A stretch of 64,000 bases of DNA, taken from the NCBI RefSeq assembly GCF_000186865.1, contig NW_008705568.1, positions 1,667,529-1,731,528 on the forward strand. Reading direction: 5' to 3'. This stretch comes from Aureococcus anophagefferens (lineage: Eukaryota > Sar > Pelagophyceae > Pelagomonadales > Pelagomonadaceae). Every line of letters begins with the position of its first letter. The first letter of the stretch is position 1. The notes below the pieces were generated by a model, which was given only the letters and a program-made list of their open reading frames with translations, made no database searches and had not been told where the DNA came from. The position numbers and the translations under genes are program-made. Shown here piece by piece: positions 8,865-19,221 of this stretch.

Positions 8865-10247
8865 ATGGCGGCCCACTACGTACGCCTCGCCGTCGCCCTG
8901 GCCTCCATCGACGCCCTCGTCTACACGCCGCCGCGGAACATCAGCATGTACGACGCGTGGCTCTACGTCGACGACGGCGCGTTTACGGCCTACTACCTCG
9001 CGAAGCCGGCGAACGCGTCGGGGTCGGGCGCGAAGCCGGCCTGGGATAGGGTGATGACGATAACGTCCGACGACGGCGCAACCTGGTCCGACGCCGGCGT
9101 CGCCGTGGCCAAGGCCCCCGGCGCCAAGTGGCTGGGCTCCGGGTCCGTCTGGCGAACCGGCGACGCGTTCGTCCTCAGCTACTCGCAGGAGGGCTACGGC
9201 TGCGCGGGCGACCCCGGCGGCGGGCCGACGGGCGACCCGACCTGGTGCCAGTCGCTCTTCTTCGCGACGGCGCCGACGCCGCGCGGGCCCTGGACGACGA
9301 CGCCGGCCGGCGCCTTCCCCTACGGCGAGGGCTACGAAATCGGCGGCCGCTGGGACTGCGTCGCCGCGCTCCGCGACGGCGACGGCGGGGTTTATGGGTA
9401 TTGGACGGCGTCGCCGCGGGACGGCGGCTGCGACTCCTGCGGCGCGGGCTTCGGGTACTCGAAGGACGGCGTCACCTGGGCCGCGCGGCCGACGCCGGGG
9501 CCCGAGATCAAGGGCGAGGTCGGCGGCGTCGCGCGCGCGGGGGGGCGCGTCGTCATGCTCTTCGACGCGGGCCGCGCGTTCTGGAGCGACGCGCCCGCGG
9601 GGCCCTTCGCGGCCGCGGCGCTGAACCCGTCGTTCCTCGGCCAAGCGCTCGGCGCGCGGTTCCCGCGGATCTGGGGCTCCGACGTGACGGGCGGCCCGCT
9701 GTTGGCGACGCACCACCAGATGACGGGGCCCGACTGCTCCGGCGACGGGGGGTTGGAGTGCCCCGTGTACCTGGGCCTCGTGAAGCGGGCGACGCTCGGC
9801 GCCGACGGCGGCCTCCGGGCGACGTGGTTCGAGGGCAACGACAACCTCCGCGGCGAAGAGCTCGCGCGCGTCGCCGACGCGGACCTGGACCGGGGCCTCT
9901 GGCTCGAGGGCACGCTGGGCGCCGGCGGCGGCTTCGCCGTCGGCCTCGCGGGCGGCGGCGGCGACGCCGCCGTCGTGGTCCTCGCAAACGGGTCCTTCGC
10001 GCTGGGGCTTACGAGAAACGGCGCCTGGACGGCGCCGCCGCACGTCGTGGACCGGTCCCTGGCGCCGCCGTCGAACGCGACGTGGCGCGCGCTCGTCCGG
10101 AACTCGGCCACCGGCTTCGGCATGCTCGAGGCCTACGTCGGCGGCGTCCTGGCGCTGCCCTGGACGCTCCCCGGGCCCGCCGCGCCGCGCGCCGCGCCCG
10201 TCGGCGCCGCGACGCTCGACCGCGCCTATGAGCTCCGCGCCTCTTAG
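8865..10247 (+). CDS. Secreted beta-propeller protein, glycoside hydrolase/sialidase-like
   Basis: The product is 460 residues as a single exon with an N-terminal signal-like segment. Two Asp-box motifs (S-x-D-x-G-x-x-W: SDDGATWSD near residue 67 and SKDGVTWAA near 200) and repeated W-G/W-D strands indicate a five- or six-bladed beta-propeller. Propellers of this layout occur in GH32/43/68 and sialidase folds. Catalytic acids could not be assigned with confidence. Several Cys and Asn-x-Ser/Thr sites fit secretion. The stop codon overlaps the stop of the convergent sulfotransferase-like gene. Confidence 0.68.
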   Translation: MAAHYVRLAVALASIDALVYTPPRNISMYDAWLYVDDGAFTAYYLAKPANASGSGAKPAWDRVMTITSDDGATWSDAGVAVAKAPGAKWLGSGSVWRTGDAFVLSYSQEGYGCAGDPGGGPTGDPTWCQSLFFATAPTPRGPWTTTPAGAFPYGEGYEIGGRWDCVAALRDGDGGVYGYWTASPRDGGCDSCGAGFGYSKDGVTWAARPTPGPEIKGEVGGVARAGGRVVMLFDAGRAFWSDAPAGPFAAAALNPSFLGQALGARFPRIWGSDVTGGPLLATHHQMTGPDCSGDGGLECPVYLGLVKRATLGADGGLRATWFEGNDNLRGEELARVADADLDRGLWLEGTLGAGGGFAVGLAGGGGDAAVVVLANGSFALGLTRNGAWTAPPHVVDRSLAPPSNATWRALVRNSATGFGMLEAYVGGVLALPWTLPGPAAPRAAPVGAATLDRAYELRAS

Positions 10248-11743
10248 ACGTGGCGCTCCGGCGCGTAGGGCGACGGCGCCTCCGCGGTCCGCGCGGCCAG
10301 GTCCACCGTCGCCGCGAGCCGCGGCGCGACGTCGGGCGTCTTCGACGACGGCGCGAAGCACGTGAGCGCGTCCTCGAGGTCCGCCGCGTCGACGCGCGCG
10401 AAGGCCGCGAGGCGCCCCACCAACCCCGTCGCGTCGCCGGAGTAGTGCGCCGCGACCAAATCCTCGTAGTCGAGCCAGCGCCAGTCCTTGGCCGGCGCGG
10501 CGCAGGCGTCGCAGAGCGGCGACAGCGGCCGCCGCGCGCACGCGTCGCAGAGCCGCGGCTCCCGGAGGAAGTCGCAGACGTAGCGCGCGAGCGCCGCGTT
10601 GCTCTCCGCGTGGCGCCCGAAGCTCCCGTCCCACTCGCGGTGGCTCCAGGCCGCGCGCACGGGGTCGCGCCGGAGGACGAGATACTTCGCCTCGACGAAG
10701 TCGAGCGTCGCGAAGGCCGCGTGCCAGTCGTCCAAATTCACGGAGTCGCCCGGGTGCGGCTCGTCGCGGTCCGCGGCGGCCTGTGTCGAAATCAAATCTT
10801 CAACCCGACTTCAATGTGCGCGTATGCGACCGTTTCGACGCGAGGCTTTCTGCTGTGCTTCGAGAACTCGACGAGAGCAATCGATTCGTCCAAAAATCAG
10901 CCGAATCGACTTCGATTTGATTGAGATAGAGAGTTCTGAAGTTTGGTGGGGACCCCCCAAACCAGTGGTTGGAATCCACACAGGCGGCGGCGCTCGCGAA
11001 GCGCGTGGACGCGCCCGCGCGGCCCTCGGCCGTGCCCCAGGGGAAGGACGCGAACTCGAAGACGACGCAGGGCCGGCCGCGCGCCGCGAGCGGCGCGAGC
11101 AGCGCCGCGACGGCCGCGCGGCGCCGCGCGAGCCGCGCCGCGGGCGTCTCCGTCGCGTCGCACGGCGATTTGTAGAGCGACGTGCCGTCGCTGACGACGG
11201 AGTCGGGCAGGAAGACGTCGCGGAGGCCGCGCCACCAGAGGTACGTGTCGCGCCAGCCGTACCTTCGGACGAACGCGTAGCCGAGCACCTGGGCAGGACA
11301 AGAGAGATTCAACGTCGCTTCAACGTGAGCGTGCCGCGCGCGCGCGTTCCGGAAAAAGCATCCACGCTTCGAGACCGTTCCGAGGGATGTTCGCTCGTCC
11401 AAAAATCAGCCGAAACGAGTGGAAAACGGCCGAGATATGAGCCTTGGAAGGTGGGCATGTCGCTCTCTTGTCCTGCCCTGCCGAGCACGGGCGTGAGCCC
11501 GTGGTGCCCGACGCCCTCGACGCCGACGACGTAGACGACCTGGACGAAGCGCGCCGTCTTCGCCGGCGCGACGCGCGGCGCCGCCGCGCAGGGCAGCGCG
11601 CCGCCGCCGCGCGCGAAGGCGGCGAGCGTGCGCAGGAGCCAGAGGTTCATCTCGATCCGGTCCTTCGTCGTCGCGCCCTCGTGCCACGTCGACCCGTCGT
11701 CGCCGTCGAGCGCGCGCGCAACCAGCGTGTCGGCGGCGGCCAT
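10244..11743 (-). CDS. Sulfotransferase-like protein
   Basis: Exons are 11743-11489, 11288-10992 and 10780-10244, giving 362 residues. A P-loop-like segment (VGVEGVGHHGLTPVLG) corresponds to the 5'-phosphosulfate-binding loop of PAPS-dependent sulfotransferases. YLVLRRDPVRAAWSHREW fits the 3'-phosphate-binding segment, and DWRWLDYEDL fits the conserved Tyr-Glu-Asp-Leu region near the C-terminus. The substrate is unknown. No signal peptide is obvious; a transferase in the secretory path would need an upstream exon. Two introners (one F1, one F2) split it; the first falls inside the P-loop region, after LTP. Confidence 0.65.
10781..10991 (-). mobile_element. Introner F2 in sulfotransferase-like gene (211 nt, GC-AG)
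   Basis: The target duplication is GCCGCCGC; terminal repeats are CTGTGTGG (5') and CGACACAG (3'). The donor is GC. Removal joins RFAS to AAADRDEP in frame. Confidence 0.92.
11289..11488 (-). mobile_element. Introner F1 in sulfotransferase-like gene (200 nt, GT-AG)
   Basis: The target duplication GTGCTCGG is perfect. Terminal repeats are CAGGGCAGGACAAGAG and CTCTTGTCCTGCCCAG. Removal joins GLTP to VLGYAF in frame. Confidence 0.95.
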
Positions 11744-11918
11744 CGTGCCGCAGCGTCGCGCTCTCAGGGGCTGCTGGGCTCCATGTCAGACCTCTAGAGA
11801 GGGAGAGCTTCTTCAATGAGAATTATTATGGAGGTTTGTAACCAGAGCGCTAGAATCACCGGCGGGCGCCCACAAATCCGCCAAGGCGAACAAGGAGGGT
11901 CATCTGCGTCTTAGAGAT

Positions 11919-14900
11919 CTACTCCTCCTCGAAGAGGAAGCGCTTCGTGTTCGGGTCGACGAGGGGCACCCAGCCGCGGCCGTCGGCGACCTTGAGGAAG
12001 GTCGCCCCCGAGTCGTGGCCCGCCGCCGGGTCGTCTTCGTGCGCGAACGCGCCGTCGACGGGGAGCCGCTCGCCCGCGATGGCGCTCTCGTCGGCCGCGG
12101 CCGCGTCGAAGGTCGGGCCTTTGCGGAGCTGGACGGGGAGCGCGCCGCGGAAGAGGTGGTAGTGGGCCCGGTCCCCCCGCCAGGTCCCCCGGACGGGCTC
12201 GAGCCCCTCCGCGGCCGTCCACCCGCCGTCCGCGCGGACGAACGTGTCGCCGCCCGCGCGGACGAAGCGGCTCGCGAGGAAGAGGTCCCCGGGCTTGAGC
12301 CGCGCGCCCGTGAGCGGCGCGTCGCGCGCCGCGCGGGCCCGCAGGGGCAGGGGCGCGGCGCCCGCGACGCGGTAGACCGCCGCGTCCGAGGCGCGCGCGG
12401 CCTCGGGCGCGGGCGCGGCGGGCCCCGCGCCGTCGTCCGCGGCGGCGATCTGGGCGTTCAGCGCCGCGATCCAGGCCGCGAGGTCCGCCTCGTCGGGCGC
12501 GACGAGGAACCAGCGCTGGCCGCCCGTCTCGACGCAGAAGCAGTTCTCCGTGTCCGTGAAGGAGCACACGGAGCCGCCGTCGAGGCGCATGACCTTTTTC
12601 TCGCCGCCCGCGCGGCGCCGCGCGCCGCTGCCGCCGTCGCTCTGGGACCGCTTGTCGTAGTACTCGAGCACGGAGTCCTCGAGGACGAACCAGCGCGGCT
12701 TCCACCGCGACGTGTAGCGGCCCTGCTTCATGAGGTAGCCGTCGCGCCGCGTCGCCGCGAGCCGCGCGAGCTCGTCGGCGCCGAAGCGCCCGGAGACGCG
12801 CGAGTCCGACGACGGCGCCCGGCCCCGCGGGGTCCGCGACGAGCGCTGGGACGACCGCGCGGGCGCCGCGGGCGGCTCCCACTGCGTCTCGCCCGAGACG
12901 GTGTTGAAGTAGTAGAAGAGGCCGTAGTGCTCGTCGAAGTGGCTCTCCCAGCCCCGCGGCGGCGCGGGGACGACGAGGGAGCACTCCTCCGTGACCTGCC
13001 GCGACGTCGTCGGCGCCGCGGACGCCGTCGGCGGGAGGCCCGACACGCGGACGGTCCGCCGGCGCATGGTCGTCGGCCGCGACGACGACGACGACGCTGC
13101 GGCGGCGGGGAGGCCCGAATCCGGGAGTCCCGCGTCCGGGAGGCCCGCGTCCGGGAGCCCCGAGTCCGGGAGGCCCAGCGCCGGCGCGGCGCCGGTCGGC
13201 GGCGGCGGCGCCGGGGGCAGCGCGGCGGGCGGCGCGGCGGCCTCCGCCGCCGGCGGCGCCGGCGGCGGCCGCGGCCTTGGTCGCCGCGGCGATCTGGACC
13301 CGCGCCGCGCGCGTCGCCGCGGCCGCGGCCTCGGCCGCCGCGCGCGTCGCGAGCGCCTCGAGCGCCGGGAGCGCGTCCCACGCTCTGACGCGCGCGGCCT
13401 CGCCGCGCTTCAGCAGCGGCGCCGCCTCCGCCGCCGCGGCGACGACGGCGTCCCTCGCGGCCGTCACAGAAGCCGCGTCGACGGCCGCGCGGCGCGCGGC
13501 CCATTGCGCGGCGTCCGCCGCGCGGCGCTCCGCGGAGTCCCTCAGCCGCTTGAGCGCCGCGGCCGTGAGGGCCGTCTTCTTCGACGAGCGCTGCAACAAG
13601 TCGCGCACGGCGCCGGCGGCCTCGGACGCCGCGTCGCGGCTCGCGGCGGCGCCGTCCGCGAGGGTCCGCGCGCCGTCCGCGGCCGCGCGCGCGCGCTCCA
13701 ACCGTTCGGCGACGCCGCGCGCCGCGGCCGGGTCCGACGCGTCAAAATCTAAGACGCGCTGCACATCCGCGAGGGCCGACGCGGGGAAGAAGATCTTGGT
13801 GGCGCCTAAAAAGTAGCTCGCGGCGTCGACTTCGAACGCGACCAGCGCGCACGCGACCAGCGTCTCCCTCGGGCGGCCCGCGAACAAGGCCGCGGCGTCG
13901 CCCGGCAGCTTCGCCACGACGTCGCCGTAGGGGACGCGCGTCGGCAGCCCGACCTTGAGCACCTCGCAGGCCGCGAGCAGGCCCAGCGCGCGGAGCTGGC
14001 AACACGCGGCCGCGGCGTCGAAGTCGCCCGCGCGCATCGACGGCGCGGGCTTGACGCAGCGGATGAAGCCGCAGTCGCAGGCTTTGAGGGTCGCGTGGAG
14101 CGCCTGCATGGACTTGACGAACGTCGACGCGACCGTCGGCTTCTTGCGGGACGTTTTCGGAGGCGGGAGCAGGAGCGCCTTCGCGAAGGGCAGTTGTGCG
14201 CCCTCCTTCGCCAGGTCGAGGAAGTCGGCGTCGACGCCGTCGACGTTGCCCTTCGTCCAGGCGCCCGGCCCGCCGCAGACGTCGTAGGCGACGTGCGCGG
14301 CGTAGTGGCGCACGGTGAAGCGCCGGCGCAAATCCTTCGGGTGCGTCCGCGCGGCGCCCGGGTGGCCTGTGTGGAAATCAAATCTCCAACCCGACTTCAA
14401 TGTGAGTGTAGTCGGACGAGTTGCGCCATACTCTTCGGTTGTGCTTCGAGAACTCAATGAGAGCAATCGATTCGTCCAAAAATCAGCCGAATCGACGTCG
14501 ATTTGATCGAGATAGAGAGTTCTGAAGTTTGGTCAGGACCACCCAAACCAGTGGTTGAATTCGGCACAGCGGGTGGCGCGCCAAATCCCGGTGCACGGAC
14601 GCGAGGAACTTCGCGTCGTCCTTGGCGCCGTCGCCCGTGGCCGTGGCGCAGGCCGCGTCGAGGAGGCGCAGGACGCCCGGGGGCCGCGCCGCGACGAGGA
14701 ACTCCAGAGTGGCGCCCGAGTCCGGCGGCGCGGGCACGTCGGGCCGCTCCAAACCCTCGGCCTCGAAGAGGCGCAGCTCCGCGGCGAAGACGGCGTCGCA
14801 GAAGTGCTGCTGGAGCGCCTCGTTGGCGTAGTTGATCAATAACGTCTCGAAGCCGTTGACCTCGAAGGCCTCGAAGCCGAAGACGTCGAGGACTCCCACC

Positions 14901-16564
14901 GGGTTGCCGCCCGCGGCGTCGCGGCGGAGCCGCTCGTCGCAGGCCGCGACGAGGGCGTCGAAGAGCCGCCCGTAGAGGTGGCGCGCCAGCGCCTGGACGG
15001 CGAGCTGCGTCTGCGCCGGGGTCAACGCCCGGCAGAACGACTCGCCGCGCGTCCGCACGACCGTCTCCGCCAGAGACCGCGCGACCTCGTCGCCAAAGTG
15101 CGCGTCGAAGCCCAGGTTCCGTGCAAACAATTCAAAGGGGCACCCGGGGTGCTGGTCGATCTGGCCCCGGTCCTCGCCGAACACCAGGACGTCGCCGAGA
15201 TGGACGACGGCCGCGCAGACGCGCCACACCGCGGACGCGTCGCCTGTGTGGAAACCAAATATTCAACCCGACTTCAATGTGCGCATATGCGACCGTTTCG
15301 AAGCGAGGTCTTCTGTCGTGCTTCGAGAACTCGACGAGAGCAATCGATGCGTCCAAAAATCAGCCGAATCGACGTCGATGTGACCGAGCTAGAGAGTTCT
15401 GAAGTTTGGTCAGGACCACCCAAACCAGTGGTTGAATTCGGCACAGCGCGTCGCCCTGGATGAGCAATTCCAGCGCCGCGTTCACGGCCTTGTCCCGCGG
15501 CGCCTTGTCGCTGTAGGCGAAGCCCCCGGGCAGCACGCGGCACTCGCCGAGGGGCGTCATGCCCTTGAGCCGCCGGAGCGTATAAAGGGCGTGGTAGTTC
15601 GACTCGCCGGGCGCCTGGGAACGGGGTGATGCAACGTCGCTTCAACGTGAGCGTTTTTCGAGCGCGCAATCCAGGAAAAAACATCCGCGCTTCGAGGACG
15701 CTCCGAGACATGGTCGCTCGTCCAAGAATCAGCCGAAACGAGTGGAAAGCGGCCGAGAGAGAAGTCGGGCACGTCGCGCGCTTTTCCCGCCCGGCCCGGC
15801 GCCTGCCGGACGACGCGCGCGACCTCGAGGAGGTAGGTCTCGAGGCCGCCGCCCCGGAGCCGGCCGTCGCCGTCGAAGTACAGCTTCAGGAACTTGCCGA
15901 AGCGGCTCGAGTTCGGGTTCCGCGACGTCGCGGCGTTCCCAAAGGCCTCCAGCGCGGGCGCGACCGCGTCGAGCGCCTCCGAGAGCGACGCGCCCGCGTC
16001 GTCGCCGCCGCCGCGCCAGGCGAGGTAGGCCAAGACGATCTTCGACGTCTCCGTCTTGCCCGCGCCGCTCTCGCCGGCGACGACGAGCGCCTGGGGCGCG
16101 CCCGATTTCAGGCGCTGGAAGCACAGCTCCGCGAGGTCGTAGGGGTGCGGCGCCCCGGACCCGAAGGCCGCGTCGGCGTAGGCCCGCATGCGCGGCTGGG
16201 GGATGGCCTTGAGCGGGTTGACGGCGACGAGCACCGTGCCGACGCGCGTGTAGGCCTCGTCCGCGAGGTAGCGCGCGCGGAGCGTGTGGAGCAGCTCGGG
16301 CTCGTTGAGGTGGCGCATGGCCGTCGCGTCGTCGTAGGAGCCGCCGACGCCGCCGCCGGGGCCGTTGGCGCGGTGGAGCTCGCCGAAGCCGAGGTCCAGC
16401 TCGTGCTCCGCGCCGTCCTCGAGCTCGAGCGTCACCAGCGTGTTCGCCTGGGCCAGGACCTCGCCCCTCACCCAGGCGCCGTCCCTCGGGACCCAGAGCC
16501 GCTCGCCGGGCGCCACGGCCGGGGCGCTCATGAGCTTCTGGGACACGCTGCGACGCATGGTCAT
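11919..16564 (-). CDS. Unconventional myosin with WW and PH domains in the tail
   Basis: Exons are 16564-15803, 15614-15455, 15243-14578, 14366-13300 and 13241-11919, giving 1325 residues. The motor domain carries P-loop GESGAGKT (164-171), switch I NAATSRNPNSSRFGKF, switch II in GVLDVFGFEAF, the actin-binding surface, FIRCVKP and the converter ending in a GATKIFF segment. No clear IQ motif follows; instead there is an Ala/Arg-rich helical stretch. A Pro-rich linker with LPDAG/LPDSG repeats leads to a WW domain (GWESHFDEHYGLFYYFN), then a PH domain (GYLMKQGR to WIAALNAQI) and a C-terminal beta-rich region. The last intron (13242-13299, 58 nt, acceptor GGAG) is inferred from a frame change and is the least certain. 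Three introners split the motor. The tail suggests cargo or membrane phosphoinositide binding. Confidence 0.85.
14367..14577 (-). mobile_element. Introner F2 in myosin (211 nt, GC-AG)
   Basis: The target duplication is GCCACCCG, so the donor is GC. Terminal repeats are CTGTGCCG (5') and CCACACAG (3'). Removal joins DLAR to HPGAART. Confidence 0.93.
15244..15454 (-). mobile_element. Introner F2 in myosin (211 nt, GC-AG)
   Basis: The target duplication is GCGACGCG, so the donor is GC. The copy is close to that at 14367. Removal joins LIQG to DASAVWRV. Confidence 0.93.
15615..15802 (-). mobile_element. Introner F1 in myosin (188 nt, GC-AG)
   Basis: The target duplications GCGCCGGG and GCGCCCGG differ by one base. 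The element is about 12 nt shorter than the family norm and its ends are mutated (CCGGGCGGG, TTCCCAG). Removal joins VVRQ to APGESNYHAL. Confidence 0.88.
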
Positions 16565-16630
16565 CAGGGCGCGGTGCGCGGTGCGCGGCGTCTAATCGGG
16601 AAGCCCCAGCGTCACGCAAGCCAGGGGCTG

Positions 16631-16662
16631 GATGTGGTAAGAAACCGATGTGGTAAGAAACC
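16631..16662. repeat. 16-bp perfect tandem duplication
   Basis: The unit gatgtggtaagaaacc occurs twice in the 168-bp divergent promoter between the myosin and the kinase-PP2C gene. It is a candidate regulatory duplication; no known motif is recognised. Confidence 0.85.
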
Positions 16663-16732
16663 GACGTTGCTTTGCCACAGGCCGAGGGCCTTGCTGAGAT
16701 GGGATGACCTGTACGCGGAGCTGCGAGCAGCC

Positions 16733-19214
16733 ATGACCGAACCCGCACCAACGGAAGTCGTCTGGCCGTCGTCGGCAGTCATCGACGACGGCTCGCTCGT
16801 GCTCGTCGACGGCGCGCGGAGCCGCGTGTCCCTCTGCCGCTGCGCCGGCGGCGTCGCCGTGGTCAAGCGCTTCCGCGGCGCGACGGCCAACCGGCACCGC
16901 GACGCGGCGAGCCGCCGCTTCGCGGCGGAGCGGCGCGCGGCCTGGGCGCTCGCCGACGCGTCGCCCTTTGTTTTGCGGCCGCTCGCGACGGTCGTCGACG
17001 CGCCGGTCATGGCCGTAGTGCTGCCGTTCTGCGGACGGTTCCGGTCGCTCGACGTGCTCCTCCACGGCGGGGCCACCCACGACTGGTCCCCGGCCGGCGA
17101 CCGGGGGTGCGTGACGCCCTCCAGAGCCTGGCGCGCGCTCCTCGCGTTCGACGCCGCGCGCGGCGTCGCGGCCGCGCACGCTTCGGGCGTCGTGCTGCGC
17201 GACGTCAAGCCCGCGAACGTCCTCGTCGGCGACGACGGCGTCGGCCGCCTCGCGGACTTTGAACTGAGCTTCTTCGCCGGCGACCCGGCGGCGGAGGCCG
17301 CGGGCGGCGGCGGGCCCGCGTCGAAGCCGCGGCGGATCTTCGAGGGCACCCCGCAGTACGTCGCCCCCGAGCAGATCCGCGCGTACGACGGCGTCGTGCT
17401 CCACGGCGCCCTCGCGGACCCCATGCGCTCCGCGTCGACGGCCGCGGCGGACGTCTACGCGTTGGCCGTCTCCGCGAACGAGGCGGGGACCAGGGCAGCA
17501 AAAGAGAGCGAAATTCCCAACTTCAAAGGCTCCTATCTCGGCCGTTTTCCACTCGTTTCGGCTGATTTTTGGACGAGCGATCATCTCTCGGAACGGCCTC
17601 GACGCGTGGATGCTTTTTTTCCGGAACGCGCGCGCGCGGAACACTCACGTTGAAGCGACGTTGAATCACCTTGTGCTGCCCAGGCGGGGACGACGGTCGT
17701 GCCGTTCACGGACGTGACGCGCACGGACGCGCAATTACAGACCGTCGTCGAGGTCAAGTACTCGACGACGGCGCTCTGCCGCGCCGTCGCCAGCGAGGGC
17801 CTGCGGCCCGCGCTCGTCGACGCGAGTTTCGGTGGTCTGGAATTTTGCGACTTGGTGAGGGAAAGCTGGGCCGACGCGCCGGCGGCGCGGCCGCGCGCGG
17901 CGGCCTTCGCGGAAAGGCTCGCGGCGTGCTTCGCCGGGGACGCCATCTTCGAGCGAGGGGTTTCAGTGAAAGGACGCGGCGCGCTCGCGGCGGACGCCGA
18001 CGAGCCGCTCTGGACCTGCGACGCGGCGGCCGCGGAACCGCCGGCCGTCGAGGAAGCTCTAGGTCCTCTGACGGACGCGGAGCGAGACGCCGTCGACGCG
18101 ATGGGCCGGCGGCGCCGGCGCCGGCCGCCGCGGCGCGGCTGGGCCTGGGAGGCCCATCGGGGCCCCCGGGACGCCATGGAGGACGCGGCCGGCGGCCTGG
18201 ACTACGGCCCGCACGCGGGCTGCTACGTCGTCTCGGACGGCCACGGCGGCGCCGCCGTCGCGCGCCTCGCCGTCGATTCGTTGCCGACGCTCGTGGCGCG
18301 CTCCCTGGCGGCGACGACGGGCGGCGACGGCGACGTCCGGGCCGCGCTCGTCGACGCCTTCCACGCCTGCGAGGCCCGCTGCGGCGCGTTGGCCGGCGGC
18401 GCGTGCGTCGTCCTCGCTTTGTTGTTGGGCGACGACCTCTTTGTGGCCCACGTCGGCGACTGCCGGGCCGTGTTGGACCGCGACGGCGACGAGGGCTGGA
18501 CCTGGTCCCGGGCGCACGGCCCGGCGCCCGACGCGTTGGCGGGCCCCTTCGCCGGCGGCGTCGCGCGCTTGACGGAGGACCACGCGCCCGCGGGGCGCGA
18601 GGCCGCGCGCGTCGCCAAGGCGGGCGGGCGCCTCCTCGAGACGAGGGACGGCAAGGTCCGCGTGGGGCGCACGCGCGGCCCCGGCGGCCTCGCCGTGTCC
18701 CGGGCCCTCGGCGACGCGGGCGAGTACTGCGGCGTCGTCGCGTCGCCGGCTGTGTGGAATTCAACCGCTGGTTTGGGTGGTCCTGACCAAACTTTGAAAT
18801 TCTCCAGCTCGATCAATTCGAAGTCGATTCGGCTGATTTTTGGACGAATCGATTGCTCTCGTCGAGTTCTCGAAGCACGGCCGAAGGCGTTGCGTCGAAA
18901 CTGTCGCGTACGCCCACATTGAAGTCGGGTTGAAGATTTGAATTCCACACAGGTCGCCGGACGTCGCCGGGCCCGTGCGGCTCGGGCCGCGCGACGCGAC
19001 GCTCGCGCTCGGCACGGACGGCCTCTTCGACGTGTTAGGCGACGACGCCGTCGCGCGGGTGCTGCGCGACACGGCGCCCGAGCCCCACTTCGGCCCCAAG
19101 GCCCTCGTCGGGGCCGCGCTGGACGGCCGGGCGGCGGACAACGTCGCCGCGCTCGTCGTCTACCTCCACCGCCACCCGGAGGACGGCGACGCCCGCGGCT
19201 GCGCCCTCGCGTAG
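16733..19214 (+). CDS. Protein kinase-like / PP2C phosphatase fusion
   Basis: Exons are 16733-17482, 17684-18741 and 18953-19214, giving 689 residues. Residues about 20-250 are kinase-like: a Lys in VAVVKRFRG, the catalytic loop as VVLRDVKPANVLV (HRD is LRD), DFE in place of DFG, and APE in YVAPEQI. Residues about 375-680 are a PP2C (PPM) phosphatase: RDAMEDA, the metal-binding DGHGG, FVAHVGDCRAVL, LTEDHAP, LAVSRALGD, TDGLFDV and DNVAALVV all appear in order. The metal-binding Asp residues look intact, so the phosphatase half is probably active; the kinase half has changed catalytic motifs and may be weak or regulatory. Two introners split it, one in the kinase C-lobe and one in the PP2C domain. 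It ends 7 bp from the stop of the convergent TPR gene. Confidence 0.85.
17483..17683 (+). mobile_element. Introner F1 in kinase-PP2C gene (201 nt, GC-AG)
   Basis: The target duplication is GCGGGGAC, so the donor is GC. Terminal repeats are CAGGGCAGCAAAAG and TGTGCTGCCCAG. Removal joins ANE to AGTTVVPF. Confidence 0.94.
18742..18952 (+). mobile_element. Introner F2 in kinase-PP2C gene (211 nt, GT-AG)
   Basis: The target duplication GTCGCCGG and the 15-bp terminal repeats CTGTGTGGAATTCAA / TTGAATTCCACACAG are perfect. This is the best reference copy of F2 in the window. Removal joins GVVA to SPDVAG. Confidence 0.96.
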
Positions 19215-19221
19215 GCCTTCT

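Noticed and set aside
17500..17653. A peptide containing [13 protein letters not shown] recurs in many reading frames across the window and looks like a conserved protein family.
   Set aside because: It is the translation of F1 introners read through from host exons; it always starts and stops at element borders and is absent from the restored proteins.
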